Shown here piece by piece: positions 26,740-36,374 of a stretch of 64,000 nucleotides of DNA. Both the position numbers and the translations under genes were made by a program. The stretch lies in assembly GCF_051488685.1 (NCBI RefSeq), contig NZ_JBPSEH010000003.1, positions 1 through 64,000 of the forward strand, written 5' to 3'. The number at the start of each line of letters is the position of its first letter. Positions within the stretch are counted from its first letter, which is position 1. The notes under the pieces are model-generated. The model did no database searches. It was given only the letters and a program-made list of their open reading frames with translations, and was not told the origin of the DNA. Source of the stretch: Melioribacter sp051488685. GTDB taxonomy: Bacteria > Bacteroidota > Ignavibacteria > Ignavibacteriales > Melioribacteraceae.

Positions 26740-29001
26740 CTATTTATTCTTCTCAGCAATTAGATTTAATGCACTGCCAGCTTTAAACCATTCAATCTGT
26801 CCTTCACTAAATGAATGATTTAGCATGATCTCTTCCTGTGTACCATCTTTGTGTTTAACTATCATTTTAACTGGTTTTTCGGGTGCAAGTTCTTTTAGTC
26901 CTACAATACTGATTTTATCATCTTCCTGGATTTTATCGTAGTCGGAGGGTTCGGCAAAAGTAAGGGGTAGCATTCCCTGTTTTTTCAAATTAGTTTCGTG
27001 GATACGTGCAAAACTTTTAGCAATAATAGCTTTGCCTCCGAGGTAGCGCGGTTCCATTGCTGCATGTTCACGTGAAGAACCTTCGCCGTAATTCTCGTCG
27101 CCCACGACTACCCAGCCAAGTCCCCTGGCTTTGTATTCACGTGCTACTTCGTGAACTGGTTTATATTCACCTGTAAAAAGATTTTTAGCTTCACCAGTTT
27201 TACCAGTAAAGGCGTTGACTGCGCCGAGGAACAAATTCTTCGAAATATTGTCGAGATGCCCACGGTATTTCAACCATTGACCGGCAGGCGAAATGTGGTC
27301 GGTTGTACATTTACCTTTTGCTTTCAGCAGCAAGGGCATATCGATGAAATCGTTACCATCCCAGGCTTCGAACCTTTCGAGAAGCTGCAATCGTTCGCTC
27401 TTCGGGTCGATTTTTACTTCGGTTTTGTAGCCGTCGGGTGTTGGCGCAAGATAACCTTTATTATCTTTAACAAATCCTTTCAAAGGCAATTCATCACCGT
27501 AAGGAGGATCGAGTTTTACTTCCTCTCCTTTTTCGTTTTTAAGTGTGTCGGTTTCAGGATTGAATGATAAACTTCCAGCAATTGCCAGAGCTGTCACAAT
27601 TTCTGGACTTGCAACAAACGAAAATGTCTCGGGATTATTGTCGTTTCTTTTAGCAAAATTACGATTGAACGAATTAACAATTGTATTTCTCTCGCCAGTT
27701 TTAATATCCATTCTCTTCCACATTCCGATACATGGACCACATGCATTGGCAAGTACTTTACCACCCAGTTCTGTCAATATCTGAAGTTGTCCGTCGCGTT
27801 CTATAGTAGCGCGTACCTGTTCAGAGCCGGGTGTTATTGTAAATTGCGACTTTGCTTTCAATCCTTTTGCCAGTGCTTGTTTGGCGATGTTTGCCGCCCT
27901 GTCGATATCTTCATAACTGGAGTTTGTACAGCTTCCAATTAGAGCCACACTAATTTTATCCGGGTAATTGTTTTCCTTGACAGCTTCTTTCATTCTGGAT
28001 AAAGGATGGGCAAGGTCGGGACTGAAAGGTCCATTAATATGTGGTTCCAGTTCACTTAAATTAATTTCGATAAGTTGGTCGAAGTATTTTTCTGGATTGG
28101 CATAAACCTCGTCGTCAGCTTTTAACTGGTCAGCGAGTTTTTCGGCAAGTTCTGCAACGTCTTCTCTATCGGTTTTACGCAGGTAATTTGCCATTTTTAA
28201 GTCGAAAGGAAAGATTGATGTTGTGGCACCTACTTCAGCACCCATATTACAAATCGTAGCTTTTCCTGTGCACGAAATTGAATTGGCGCCTTCACCGAAA
28301 TATTCAATAATTGCTCCTGTACCTCCTTTTACAGTAAGCATTCCAGCCAATTTAAGAATCACGTCTTTCGGGGCTGTCCAGCCCGAAAGTTTACCAGTTA
28401 ATTTAACACCAATTAATTTAGGCCATTTCAATTCCCACGGCATTCCAGCCATAACGTCTACTACATCGGCACCGCCGACGCCAATTGCAATCATACCGAG
28501 TCCACCAGCATTCGGGGTATGCGAATCCGAACCGATCATCATGCCACCAGGGAAAGCATAATTTTCGAGTATGACTTGATGTATAATTCCAGCGCCTGGC
28601 TTCCAGAATCCAACACCGTATTTCTGACAGATACTTTCGAGAAAGTCGTAAACTTCTCTGTTTTCTTCGATTGCTTTTTCCAGGTCTTCTTTAGAACCGT
28701 TCTGTGCAACAATTAAATGATCGGCATGCGCTGTAGCAGGAACGGCCGAAGTTTTTCTACCTGCGTGCATGAACTGAAGCAATGCCATTTGTGCTGTTGC
28801 ATCCTGCATTGCAACTCTATCGGGATAAAAATCGACGAAGTCCTTGCCCCGTATAAATTCACGTGTCGGTTCTTCCGCCAGATGAGAATAGAGTACCTTC
28901 TCAGCATAAGTTAAAGGTCTACCGACAACCCTTCGCGCTTTTTCAACTTTATTTACAAAATTATCATATACGCTTTTTATCATATCAAAATTTGCAGTCA
29001 T
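26740..29001 (-). CDS. acn: Aconitate hydratase
   Basis: This TCA-cycle enzyme interconverts citrate and isocitrate with a [4Fe-4S] cluster. Its 753 residues match the mitochondrial-type aconitase. The cluster cysteines are C358 (GSCTNSS), C421 and C424 (ACGPCIGMW). Active-site motifs QDATAQM (66-72) and GSDSHTPNAGGLG (157-169) are near the N-terminus. The swivel domain has TDHISPAG and GEGSSREHAA in the last 200 residues. It is monocistronic, with a terminator right behind it. Confidence 0.95.
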   Translation of the reverse strand: MTANFDMIKSVYDNFVNKVEKARRVVGRPLTYAEKVLYSHLAEEPTREFIRGKDFVDFYPDRVAMQDATAQMALLQFMHAGRKTSAVPATAHADHLIVAQNGSKEDLEKAIEENREVYDFLESICQKYGVGFWKPGAGIIHQVILENYAFPGGMMIGSDSHTPNAGGLGMIAIGVGGADVVDVMAGMPWELKWPKLIGVKLTGKLSGWTAPKDVILKLAGMLTVKGGTGAIIEYFGEGANSISCTGKATICNMGAEVGATTSIFPFDLKMANYLRKTDREDVAELAEKLADQLKADDEVYANPEKYFDQLIEINLSELEPHINGPFSPDLAHPLSRMKEAVKENNYPDKISVALIGSCTNSSYEDIDRAANIAKQALAKGLKAKSQFTITPGSEQVRATIERDGQLQILTELGGKVLANACGPCIGMWKRMDIKTGERNTIVNSFNRNFAKRNDNNPETFSFVASPEIVTALAIAGSLSFNPETDTLKNEKGEEVKLDPPYGDELPLKGFVKDNKGYLAPTPDGYKTEVKIDPKSERLQLLERFEAWDGNDFIDMPLLLKAKGKCTTDHISPAGQWLKYRGHLDNISKNLFLGAVNAFTGKTGEAKNLFTGEYKPVHEVAREYKARGLGWVVVGDENYGEGSSREHAAMEPRYLGGKAIIAKSFARIHETNLKKQGMLPLTFAEPSDYDKIQEDDKISIVGLKELAPEKPVKMIVKHKDGTQEEIMLNHSFSEGQIEWFKAGSALNLIAEKNK

Positions 29002-29137
29002 TTTAAATTTCCCCTTGTTTATTATTCTTTACAAAAATAAAAAAAATTTTCTTCTAATAATGCCGCCGTACACATTTTGCAGTTTTTGTCGTGATTTTTA
29101 AGAGCTCAATCGTTTTTAAATGGAGCAAGCCTGGAAT

Positions 29138-29159
29138 GGGAATCTACGATTAGATTCCC
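29138..29159 (-). terminator. Hairpin downstream of the pectin operon
   Basis: A perfect 8-bp stem (GGGAATCT / AGATTCCC) with a 6-nt loop lies 60 bases past the last gene of the operon. No U-tract follows on the minus strand, so it could be a processing or stabilising structure rather than an intrinsic terminator. Confidence 0.4.
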
Positions 29160-29218
29160 CTTTCGCAGACGATAACTTTTAATTTTTCTGGAATCGTTAA
29201 AATCCCTTGTAGAGAGGC

Positions 29219-29860
29219 TTATTTTATCATGGTTGAAATATATTCAGCAATGGCATTTGCAATTTCTTCGTGCCCTTTCTCATTCGGATGGAGACCATCC
29301 AAAAAATTTTCGGGGCTTACTTTTCCATAAAGTTGAATGAACTCCGTACCCCGACGTTCCGCCAGTTTCTTATATTCTTCATTTAATTTTATTAATGAAG
29401 TTTGAGTGGCATCGTTATATAACTTTTTTCTGTTAGTCTCGTTCATCGTCTCAAGATTGATATTACACGGTGATGCGATAATAACTCTTGCAGCAGGAAT
29501 CTCCGATTTGATTTTAGTAACCATGCTGTCGAGGTTTTGCACACAAAGAGCTACGAGGCTGTCGTTGCCGTTTTTCAAGTCATTTACTCCCAATAAAATA
29601 ATAAAATAATTGGCATCTCGGTTGTTGTCGATTACCGGCTGCAGCTCATTTAGATCAGAGGTTTTTCTGCCATTTCTACCAGCATTAACAAAAGTTATTT
29701 TATCGAACCGCGCTGACAATTTTTCCACCCATTCTTTGCCTTCCACACCCGCACCGCGTGTAATCGAATCGCCAAAGCAGACTATCTTAATTTTATTCTG
29801 CGGCATATTAAAGCCCATTAAAAACAATAACATCAGGATAATTAAAATATTTTTTGTCAT
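29219..29860 (-). CDS. Secreted SGNH/GDSL esterase
   Basis: This 213-residue SGNH hydrolase has an N-terminal signal segment (about 1-19). Block I is CFGDSITRGAG (Ser32), block III is LLGVNDLKNG (Asn93), and block V is DGLHPNEKGH (Asp188, His191). Such enzymes remove acetyl or other acyl groups from polysaccharides. As the last gene of an operon with pectate lyase and another esterase, deacetylation of pectin or its oligomers is the likely job. That is inferred from context. Confidence 0.85.
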   Translation of the reverse strand: MTKNILIILMLLFLMGFNMPQNKIKIVCFGDSITRGAGVEGKEWVEKLSARFDKITFVNAGRNGRKTSDLNELQPVIDNNRDANYFIILLGVNDLKNGNDSLVALCVQNLDSMVTKIKSEIPAARVIIASPCNINLETMNETNRKKLYNDATQTSLIKLNEEYKKLAERRGTEFIQLYGKVSPENFLDGLHPNEKGHEEIANAIAEYISTMIK

Positions 29861-29874
29861 GGTTATTCCTCAAT

Positions 29875-31023
29875 TTATTCCTTTACAAGTTTCTTTTTCC
29901 ATTCTGGATATTTATCGAGTACACGTTGTGGCAGGTAAGTATACCATGAATAGCCGGCTCTTCTTTCGTGAGCCACTTCGGCGAGCGAGTAGACTTTTTT
30001 GCCGTCGCGATTAGAAAATAAAGGTTTATGAGTTACAAGCTCGCTATACCTGGGCCAGATCGGCGGAGCCGTAGAATCCTCAACTACAATGCGGTCGATA
30101 CTTAGTGTGCTCCATTTGTATTTTTTCGGTTCAATCTTTTTTTCTTCGATTCGTATTCCTTTGATTTTTGATTCTTCGAACCAACTTACCGCGCTTTCAA
30201 TTGCATTGATAAGCTCGGGCGAAGGATCGTCGATATCCATCAAGAACAATACAAGGTCAGCACTTTCCTGATTGGCAATTGAAGGCAATTCGTAAGTGCG
30301 CGCCTTTTGAGGTTTGAGCGTAACATTATCGTGCTGCTGCCCCCAGGCATATAATTTACCGTTTTCTTTTATCTGACAATCGAGAATACACCTTAAACCT
30401 TTTTCAAATGCAACCTTTGACCTTTCGTATAAATCTTTTTCCACAAAAGAATAATGAGGCACTTTCTTCACAATATTGTAGAGTACTCTCATTATGCCTG
30501 CCATTGCGCCGTCGTTAAAAGTAATATACTTTCTGTATCCGCTCGTATCCGGATAGAACTGAGGCCATCCGCCGTTTGAGTACTGAGCACTTAAAATAAA
30601 TTCGATGCCTTTTAGACAAGCAACTTTATAACGTTCATCTTTAAGAATTTCGTAAGCGCGCGCAAGATATTCCACCTGAGTGTGTGTTGTCCAGTTATCA
30701 AAAGTTGTATTGGTCATATCTTTTGATTTCAAGAGCGCTTCTTTTTGTTCTTCAGTCAGGATGGCAAGCATATCATAATTTTTAGCCCAGCCTCCATTTT
30801 CTTTTTGATAAAGCAGAATGTTGTCGGCAATCTCTTTGATTTGCCATGGTTTGTATCTCGGTTGATTTTCGATTGGTTCAATTATATTGTCTTCTGCGCT
30901 TATATCGTACCAGTGATGTGCACTGTTGTCAAATCCCGATACGTCGATTATTTCCTTTTTATCTTGTGCTTGTCCTTGTAATACAAAGAAAGCAAAAGCA
31001 ATAACAATATTGACAAATTTCAT
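29875..31023 (-). CDS. pelA: Pectate lyase, polysaccharide lyase family 10
   Basis: It cleaves polygalacturonate by beta-elimination outside the cytoplasm. The 382 residues start with a signal peptide (about 1-19). The body has PL10 landmarks: NTTFDNWTTHTQVEYLARAY, GGWPQFYPD, TFNDGAMAGIMRVL and the C-terminal RRAGYSWYTYLPQRVL. It sits between two esterase genes, with a 4-base overlap with the upstream one. No carbohydrate-binding module or SusC/SusD genes are adjacent. Calcium dependence is a family property. Confidence 0.9.
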   Translation of the reverse strand: MKFVNIVIAFAFFVLQGQAQDKKEIIDVSGFDNSAHHWYDISAEDNIIEPIENQPRYKPWQIKEIADNILLYQKENGGWAKNYDMLAILTEEQKEALLKSKDMTNTTFDNWTTHTQVEYLARAYEILKDERYKVACLKGIEFILSAQYSNGGWPQFYPDTSGYRKYITFNDGAMAGIMRVLYNIVKKVPHYSFVEKDLYERSKVAFEKGLRCILDCQIKENGKLYAWGQQHDNVTLKPQKARTYELPSIANQESADLVLFLMDIDDPSPELINAIESAVSWFEESKIKGIRIEEKKIEPKKYKWSTLSIDRIVVEDSTAPPIWPRYSELVTHKPLFSNRDGKKVYSLAEVAHERRAGYSWYTYLPQRVLDKYPEWKKKLVKE

Positions 31024-31820
31024 TTTAGATCTCCACCTACACTTAGTATTCTTTTATTGACCAGCCATTTTTCGAGCAGTTGCGGCCATTCCGAAGCCGC
31101 ATAACCGTTTTCTTTTTCCATACCGAAGCCGTGTCCACCTTCAAAAAAGATATGCACTTCAGGAAATACATTATTCTTAACACAAGCATCTACAAAATTC
31201 AAGGATTCCTGAATAGGCACTCTCGTATCATCGGCAGCGTGCGCAATAAATAAGGGTGGAAGTTCACCAGTTACTTTTTCGTAAAGATTCTGGAACCATG
31301 GATAAATCAGTACGGCAAATTCGGGTTTATAATTATAGTTATCGATTGAATCGATAAAGATACGTTTGGGTGAAAGCATTAGATTTGCGGCAAGGTGACC
31401 ACCCGCAGAAAATCCAATTATCCCTATTTTCTCACCTTTAGTTTTGCTCCTAATAAAACAATTTGCTCTTTGAGCATCGTCGAGGGCGTCTTCAGGATTA
31501 AGTCGATATTTTAAAACGTAAGCGTCGATGCCCCGTTTGTTTAGCCATTTTGCAATTGCAACGCCTTCTTTTACAAATGCCAGATGATGATATCCTCCTC
31601 CTGGCAAAACGAGCATAGTAATCCCTTTTGACTGAGGTGATTTGTAGAAAACCAGACCAGGTTGTGCAACAGACCAGAATCTTTCGTCGCTGTATTTTTC
31701 TTCTTTTAATGTATCTGAAGATCCGGGCGCAATGCCATTCCAGATATTAATAAAATTGTACTGCCCGAAGAGAGGTGCGGCAAAAATCAGAAAGGCAATA
31801 AAAAATAATTTTGTTTTCAT
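31020..31820 (-). CDS. Secreted alpha/beta-hydrolase, acetyl-esterase-like
   Basis: This 266-residue protein has a signal peptide (1-20), the oxyanion loop LPGGGYHHLA (72-81), nucleophile Ser138 in GFSAGGHL, Asp198 in AADDTRVP and His230 in EGGHGFG. The pattern fits the acetyl-xylan-esterase/BD-FAE-like group of carbohydrate esterases. Its 4-base overlaps with both the cupin and pectate lyase genes place it in the pectin operon, where pectin acetyl removal is a reasonable guess. The name carries no substrate certainty. Confidence 0.82.
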   Translation of the reverse strand: MKTKLFFIAFLIFAAPLFGQYNFINIWNGIAPGSSDTLKEEKYSDERFWSVAQPGLVFYKSPQSKGITMLVLPGGGYHHLAFVKEGVAIAKWLNKRGIDAYVLKYRLNPEDALDDAQRANCFIRSKTKGEKIGIIGFSAGGHLAANLMLSPKRIFIDSIDNYNYKPEFAVLIYPWFQNLYEKVTGELPPLFIAHAADDTRVPIQESLNFVDACVKNNVFPEVHIFFEGGHGFGMEKENGYAASEWPQLLEKWLVNKRILSVGGDLK

Positions 31821-32224
31821 TTCGTGTTATATTTTTTTATTACAAGATATTTTAATTCCGTATCGCCAACATTTCTTATGCCGTGCATGCTGTTAGGTGG
31901 ACAATAAAAACTCGAATATGGTTTACCGATTCTCGTTTCGCCGTCGAGATAAAATTCGGCAATTCCTTCCAGCACAAAAAAGAATTCGTCTTCAGCATGT
32001 TTATGGGGTGCGTGTGTGGCTTTATGAGGTGCAACAACACTCAATTTGAGCGTGCGTCCGTCGAGAAAATTTTTATCGACAAACCAGAACTGGTATCCCA
32101 CTTTTGTACCGACAGTATCTTCCCAGTTAAATTCTCTGACGCATTGATCTATTGTAAATTGTTTTGGTTTGTCCTGCGCTGTTAAAAAGAGTGGAATTAG
32201 CAAAAAAAGAATTAAAGATTTCAT
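31817..32224 (-). CDS. Secreted cupin-domain protein, first gene of the pectin operon
   Basis: This 135-residue protein has a signal peptide (MKSLILFLLIPLFLTAQ) and a single cupin fold. The metal-binding His/Glu set is in HAPHKHAEDEFFFVLEG, followed by GKPYSSFYCPPNSMHGIRN. The motif set suggests a metal-bound small-molecule or sugar-binding site. Secreted cupins in pectin loci can act on uronates (KdgF is one known case, though cytoplasmic), which is only an analogy. A strong AAAAGGAGGA precedes the start. Confidence 0.75.
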   Translation of the reverse strand: MKSLILFLLIPLFLTAQDKPKQFTIDQCVREFNWEDTVGTKVGYQFWFVDKNFLDGRTLKLSVVAPHKATHAPHKHAEDEFFFVLEGIAEFYLDGETRIGKPYSSFYCPPNSMHGIRNVGDTELKYLVIKKYNTK

Positions 32225-32262
32225 TAAGTCCTCCTTTTGAACGTTAACTTCAGCGTTTACTT

Positions 32263-32270
32263 ACAAATTT
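32263..32270 (-). promoter_or_regulatory. Candidate -7 element of the pectin operon
   Basis: TAAATTTG on the minus strand matches the Bacteroides-type TAnnTTTG element 39 bases before the cupin ATG. The -33 position has CTG instead of TTG after 21 nt, so support is partial. Confidence 0.3.
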
Positions 32271-32321
32271 AGCAACTTTTTTTCGTAATTTACAGATGAA
32301 AAAAAATATTTGTGTGAAGAG

Positions 32322-33173
32322 ATGAGTAGTGCTACATTAATTTTATCGTGTGCAGACCGGAAAGGTCTTGTGGCTAAAATATCACAGTTCTTATTCCAGA
32401 GGGACGCAAACATTATCGATCTGGACGAGCATGTCGACAAAAACGAGAAAATGTTCTTCATTCGGATCGAATGGGAATTAAACGGACAGGCAAATGTCAC
32501 CGATGAATTTATTAATGAATTCAAAAAATTGACCGAAGAAATTAACGCAAACTGGGATATTAAATTGAGCGAGGAAAAAAAACGCCTTGCCATATTCGTA
32601 TCAAGATATGACCATTGCCTGCTTGAAATACTCTGGCGTTACAGGAACAATGAACTTCATGCCGAAATACCACTTATCATTTCGAATCATCCCGATCTTG
32701 AAGTAATTGCCCGTCAGTATAATATTCCCTTTTACTGTTTTCCAATAACGAAAGAAAACAAACGCGATCAGGAGGAAAAGGAGCTCGAATTATTAAAAGA
32801 ACATAATATCGAGTCGATAATCTTGGCGCGTTACATGCAGATTCTTACTCCTGAATTTATTGCCCACTATCCAAATAATATTATCAACATACATCATTCA
32901 TTCCTGCCGGCATTTAGTGGAGCTGACCCTTATAAAAAAGCTTACGAAAGAGGAGTCAAATTAATTGGCGCTACAAGTCATTACGTAACGGAAGAACTGG
33001 ACGAAGGTCCCATTATCGAGCAGGATGTTATAAGAATTTCTCATAAGGATTCTTTGAAAGATTTAATCAGAAAAGGACGCGACCTCGAACGTTTGGTGCT
33101 TGCACGCGCCGTAGATCTACACGTCAACAACCGCGTTCTTCAATACGGCAAGAAAACCATCATTTTCAGATAG
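32322..33173 (+). CDS. purU: Formyltetrahydrofolate deformylase
   Basis: It hydrolyses 10-formyl-THF to formate and THF, balancing one-carbon pools and supplying formate for purine synthesis. It has 283 residues from the ATG at 32322; a TTG four codons upstream is less likely. An N-terminal ACT domain (about 1-80) precedes the formyl-transferase fold. The catalytic Asn-His-Asp triad is Asn189 and His191 (NIHHSFLPAF) and Asp227 (ELDEGP). Divergent from the pectin operon. An SBF-type transporter gene follows 5 bases later. Confidence 0.93.
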   Translation: MSSATLILSCADRKGLVAKISQFLFQRDANIIDLDEHVDKNEKMFFIRIEWELNGQANVTDEFINEFKKLTEEINANWDIKLSEEKKRLAIFVSRYDHCLLEILWRYRNNELHAEIPLIISNHPDLEVIARQYNIPFYCFPITKENKRDQEEKELELLKEHNIESIILARYMQILTPEFIAHYPNNIINIHHSFLPAFSGADPYKKAYERGVKLIGATSHYVTEELDEGPIIEQDVIRISHKDSLKDLIRKGRDLERLVLARAVDLHVNNRVLQYGKKTIIFR

Positions 33174-33178
33174 TTGCT

Positions 33179-34054
33179 ATGAAAAATTTACTCCTTATTG
33201 TCGCAATTACCGCAGGTATCCTTTTCCCTTACGGACATAGATTTACCTTTTTAATTCGTTATTTATTAATGGCGTTGCTCTTCTTTTCGTTCCTCGATAT
33301 TAAAATTGATAAGAATATTATCAACATTAAGCATTTCATCATATTAATTTCTTTGATATCAGCTTCTCTTATATCATATTTTTTGATTTATCCATTCGAT
33401 AAATTACTTGCGCAAACGGCATTCATAACAGCCATAGCCCCAACTGCCATTGCAGCTCCGGTTATTATAAGTCTGAAAAATGGGAAAGTAGAATTCACTC
33501 TTTTTTCGTTGGTGCTTACCAACGTAGTAATTACAATCATACTCCCTTTTATTCTACCTTTGATTATCGACAGCGGAAACAATATTACATTTAACGACAT
33601 TTTATTACCTGTACTGGTTACGTTCACAATTCCTTTGATTCTGACAAGATTAATAAAAGCAATAAGCGTTCCTTTATGGGAAAAGTTAATTGATCTGAAG
33701 GACATCTCGTTTTACATACTGGTAGTAAATGTTTATTTAGCAACATCAGGAGCCTCAAATTATATACGCAATAATTTTACATCGGAATTGACGCTGGTTT
33801 ATCAGATTGGCTTTATAACAGCTTTAATCTGTGCATTCCTCTTTATACTTGGCTGGTTTATAGGAGGAAAGGAATATGCTTCTGAGGCAAGTCAGTCGTT
33901 AGGACAAAAAAATAATTCGTACACAATATGGCTCGCAATAACTTTTATGAATCCGATATCCGTTCTTGGTCCGGTTTTCTACGTACTATTTCAAAATACT
34001 TATATTTCACTGAATCTTTGCTTTCACTCTAAGAAACATAATTCCTCAAGTTAA
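33179..34054 (+). CDS. SBF-family (bile acid:Na+ symporter-like) membrane protein
   Basis: This 291-residue protein has about nine to ten hydrophobic segments. The region ITAIAPTAIAAPVIISL and the later SVLGPVFYVLFQNTY resemble the SBF/ACR3-like transporter fold. The substrate cannot be inferred. It begins 5 bases after purU, so the two share a transcript; whether it moves formate or a folate-linked compound is speculation. The 3' end overlaps the convergent MgtC-like gene by 26 bases. Confidence 0.7.
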   Translation: MKNLLLIVAITAGILFPYGHRFTFLIRYLLMALLFFSFLDIKIDKNIINIKHFIILISLISASLISYFLIYPFDKLLAQTAFITAIAPTAIAAPVIISLKNGKVEFTLFSLVLTNVVITIILPFILPLIIDSGNNITFNDILLPVLVTFTIPLILTRLIKAISVPLWEKLIDLKDISFYILVVNVYLATSGASNYIRNNFTSELTLVYQIGFITALICAFLFILGWFIGGKEYASEASQSLGQKNNSYTIWLAITFMNPISVLGPVFYVLFQNTYISLNLCFHSKKHNSSS

Positions 34055-35306
34055 ATAGTGTCATTACAATTACAGGAATATGTAAAACAGCCAGGAGACC
34101 GAATCGTATTAACACATCCTTGCGAGCTTGTTTAACCATCGTCCCAAAATAAATTCCTTTCATAATCGAATTACTCATCATCGCAATTAAAATCGATGCT
34201 GCAATTATTTGAGCTCCGAATATATCGCCGCTTACCAGCGATAAAATAAATGGGTCTATATCCGTAATCCCGACGATTGCAGAAAGTGAAATAATTCCCG
34301 AACTGCCAAAGTAATTTTTAACCAAGCCTGTAATTACTGAAAGTCCCAGAAACAACACGGCAAATAAAATGGCCGGTCGTATTTCGAAAGGATTCTGAAG
34401 GTTTTGTATCTCTTGATCGATTATCGACCTCTTGGTTGCGGTTTTATTTCCATTGACAAACGAAATAATAAATCCAGCCAGACTTAGAAAAGTTAGTTGA
34501 AGCCAGATATATTCAACTACTGCCGAATTAATTATATAAATAAGTACAAGTACACGTATATACATTACGCTCGAAGCAACGAGAGCGCCCTGTAGAGCCG
34601 GATGCCATAGATTTTCGTTCTTTTGAGCCATCCTGCCGTAAGCAATTGAGACGGCGGTGCTCGATACAATTCCACCCACCAGACCTGAAACTCGAAAACC
34701 GGCATGAGCACCCAAACGCTTTGAAATAATATATCCTACAAATCCTACTGTAGAAACGATAATTACAATTTGCCATGTTTTATATGGATTAATATTAAAT
34801 TGAGTGTAATTCTTGTCGGGCAAAACAGGTAGAATGATTAGAGTTACCAGCAGGAATTTAAGAACCGCAAGAAACTCAACTCGGTCGAGACGGTCGACGT
34901 AGAATTCCAGCCTCGCTTTCTCAGAAAGTAAAATTGTGCTAATGATTCCAAGAGCCATCGAAGCCCAGATATCAACGAGCAATGCCAGTGCACCTATAAT
35001 AAATGTTACAAGCGCACTTACTTCACTTGTTACGCCGTATTTATCGTATTGCGATTTTGAAAAATACGATATTACCGTCAATGCAGAAATTGCAACAAGT
35101 CCGAGTGGCAGAATTGCCTCCACTCCAATTTTATAGAGCCAGGCACATCCAAATCCCATTAAACTTATTATTGGATAAGTTCTGATTCCGCCTAAGATAA
35201 CTTTTTTCTGTTTTCCTTTAGTGGATTCTCTTTCGAGCCCCACCAAAAAACCGAGAGCAAGTGCAACTAAAAAACGAAGTTGTTCCGTCCATTCGATCGA
35301 TTGCAT
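34029..35306 (-). CDS. MgtC/SapB and DUF4010 domain membrane protein
   Basis: This 425-residue polytopic protein has an N-terminal MgtC/SapB domain at about 1-140, with the motif ALGFLVGLERES followed by GGIRTYPIISL. A DUF4010 domain with about seven more helices runs to the C-terminus. MgtC proteins are linked to magnesium limitation and membrane ATPase control in pathogens; for this two-domain type the role is unknown. It is monocistronic, and the 3' end overlaps the SBF gene by 26 bases. Confidence 0.85.
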   Translation of the reverse strand: MQSIEWTEQLRFLVALALGFLVGLERESTKGKQKKVILGGIRTYPIISLMGFGCAWLYKIGVEAILPLGLVAISALTVISYFSKSQYDKYGVTSEVSALVTFIIGALALLVDIWASMALGIISTILLSEKARLEFYVDRLDRVEFLAVLKFLLVTLIILPVLPDKNYTQFNINPYKTWQIVIIVSTVGFVGYIISKRLGAHAGFRVSGLVGGIVSSTAVSIAYGRMAQKNENLWHPALQGALVASSVMYIRVLVLIYIINSAVVEYIWLQLTFLSLAGFIISFVNGNKTATKRSIIDQEIQNLQNPFEIRPAILFAVLFLGLSVITGLVKNYFGSSGIISLSAIVGITDIDPFILSLVSGDIFGAQIIAASILIAMMSNSIMKGIYFGTMVKQARKDVLIRFGLLAVLHIPVIVMTLFNLRNYVS

Positions 35307-35369
35307 TGCATCACCGTTTTTATTAAAGTTCCAAAATAATGGAAAGATTGACCTATCGCAACAAATTAA

Positions 35370-35879
35370 TTACCAGCCGTTATAATGAATACGTTCCGGC
35401 TTGAAACGCTCGGGTTGATTTTTTTTCTCGTCGGGGTAACCAATTGCCACCATAGCCACCGGCAGGATATTGTCAGGTAATCCGAAGAGCTCTTTGAAAA
35501 TATTGATTCGCTCTGCTCTCGGATAAACTGCAATCCAGACCGAACCTAAATCGAGTTCGTGAGCAGCCAGTAAAATATTTTCGGTTGCAGCGGCACAATT
35601 CAATGCAATGTACCCTTCGAGGCTTTCGAGTCGTCTGTCGCCGCAAATAAGTATTCCGAGAGGTGCCTCCCTGCACATTTTTGCATACGGGTGCAGCTCT
35701 GCTATTTTGTTCAATGTTTCTCTATCATCAATAACAATAAAATGCCACGGCTGACTGTTGTGTGCAGATGGGGCATACATTGCCGCTTTCAAAATCTTGT
35801 CGACTTTTTCCTTTTCGACCGGTTGATTTTTATACCGTCTTATACTTCGCCTTGTTAAAAGGGCTTCTAACGTGTTCAT
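35370..35879 (-). CDS. Nitroreductase-family FMN oxidoreductase
   Basis: This 169-residue protein carries the FMN-binding start LLTRRSIRRYKNQPV (7-21) and APSAHNSQPWHFIVID (about 36-51). GSVWIAVYPR and the C-terminal AIGYPDEKK are typical of the family. It is a cytoplasmic NAD(P)H-dependent flavoprotein; the natural substrate is unknown. It stands alone, divergent from yjbQ. Confidence 0.9.
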   Translation of the reverse strand: MNTLEALLTRRSIRRYKNQPVEKEKVDKILKAAMYAPSAHNSQPWHFIVIDDRETLNKIAELHPYAKMCREAPLGILICGDRRLESLEGYIALNCAAATENILLAAHELDLGSVWIAVYPRAERINIFKELFGLPDNILPVAMVAIGYPDEKKNQPERFKPERIHYNGW

Positions 35880-35954
35880 AATTCCTCCGCAATTGTTACA
35901 GACAAAAATAAAATTTTACTTTTTTATTTTTGGAATTAATAAAAGGAGGAGTAA

Positions 35955-36374
35955 ATGTTCCGTCAACAGGAAATAACATTAAAACCAAGAAGACGCGGAT
36001 TCCACCTTATAACCGATGAAATTTTGAGTTATCTACCAGAGCTAAAAAATGTTACTGTGGGTATTGTGCATATATTTATCAAACATACTTCTGCATCGCT
36101 CACTTTAAATGAAAATGCCGACCCTACTGTTCGAAGCGACATGGAAAAATATTTCAGCCGTCTTGTTCCTGAAGATGCTTCGCTTTTCGAGCACACGCTG
36201 GAAGGTACGGACGATATGACTTCACACATTAAAACTTCTATACTCGGAAGCTCGCTCACAGTTCCGATTAAAAACGGTAGATTGAATCTTGGCACCTGGC
36301 AGGGCATCTATTTATGCGAGCATCGCAATCAAGGCGGTCCGAGAAATATTGTCGTTACTATTATTGGTGAGTAA
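35955..36374 (+). CDS. YjbQ/UPF0047 family protein
   Basis: This 139-residue single-domain protein shows the family motifs FIKHTSASLTLNENADPTV (about 38-56), a His in DDMTSHIKTSILG, and LGTWQGIYLCEHRN at the C-terminus. The conserved His and Cys have been linked to a weak thiamine-phosphate synthase activity, but the physiological role is unsettled. A very strong ribosome-binding site (AAAAGGAGGAG) precedes the ATG. Tandem GGGATTA repeats begin on the base after the stop codon. Confidence 0.88.
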   Translation: MFRQQEITLKPRRRGFHLITDEILSYLPELKNVTVGIVHIFIKHTSASLTLNENADPTVRSDMEKYFSRLVPEDASLFEHTLEGTDDMTSHIKTSILGSSLTVPIKNGRLNLGTWQGIYLCEHRNQGGPRNIVVTIIGE

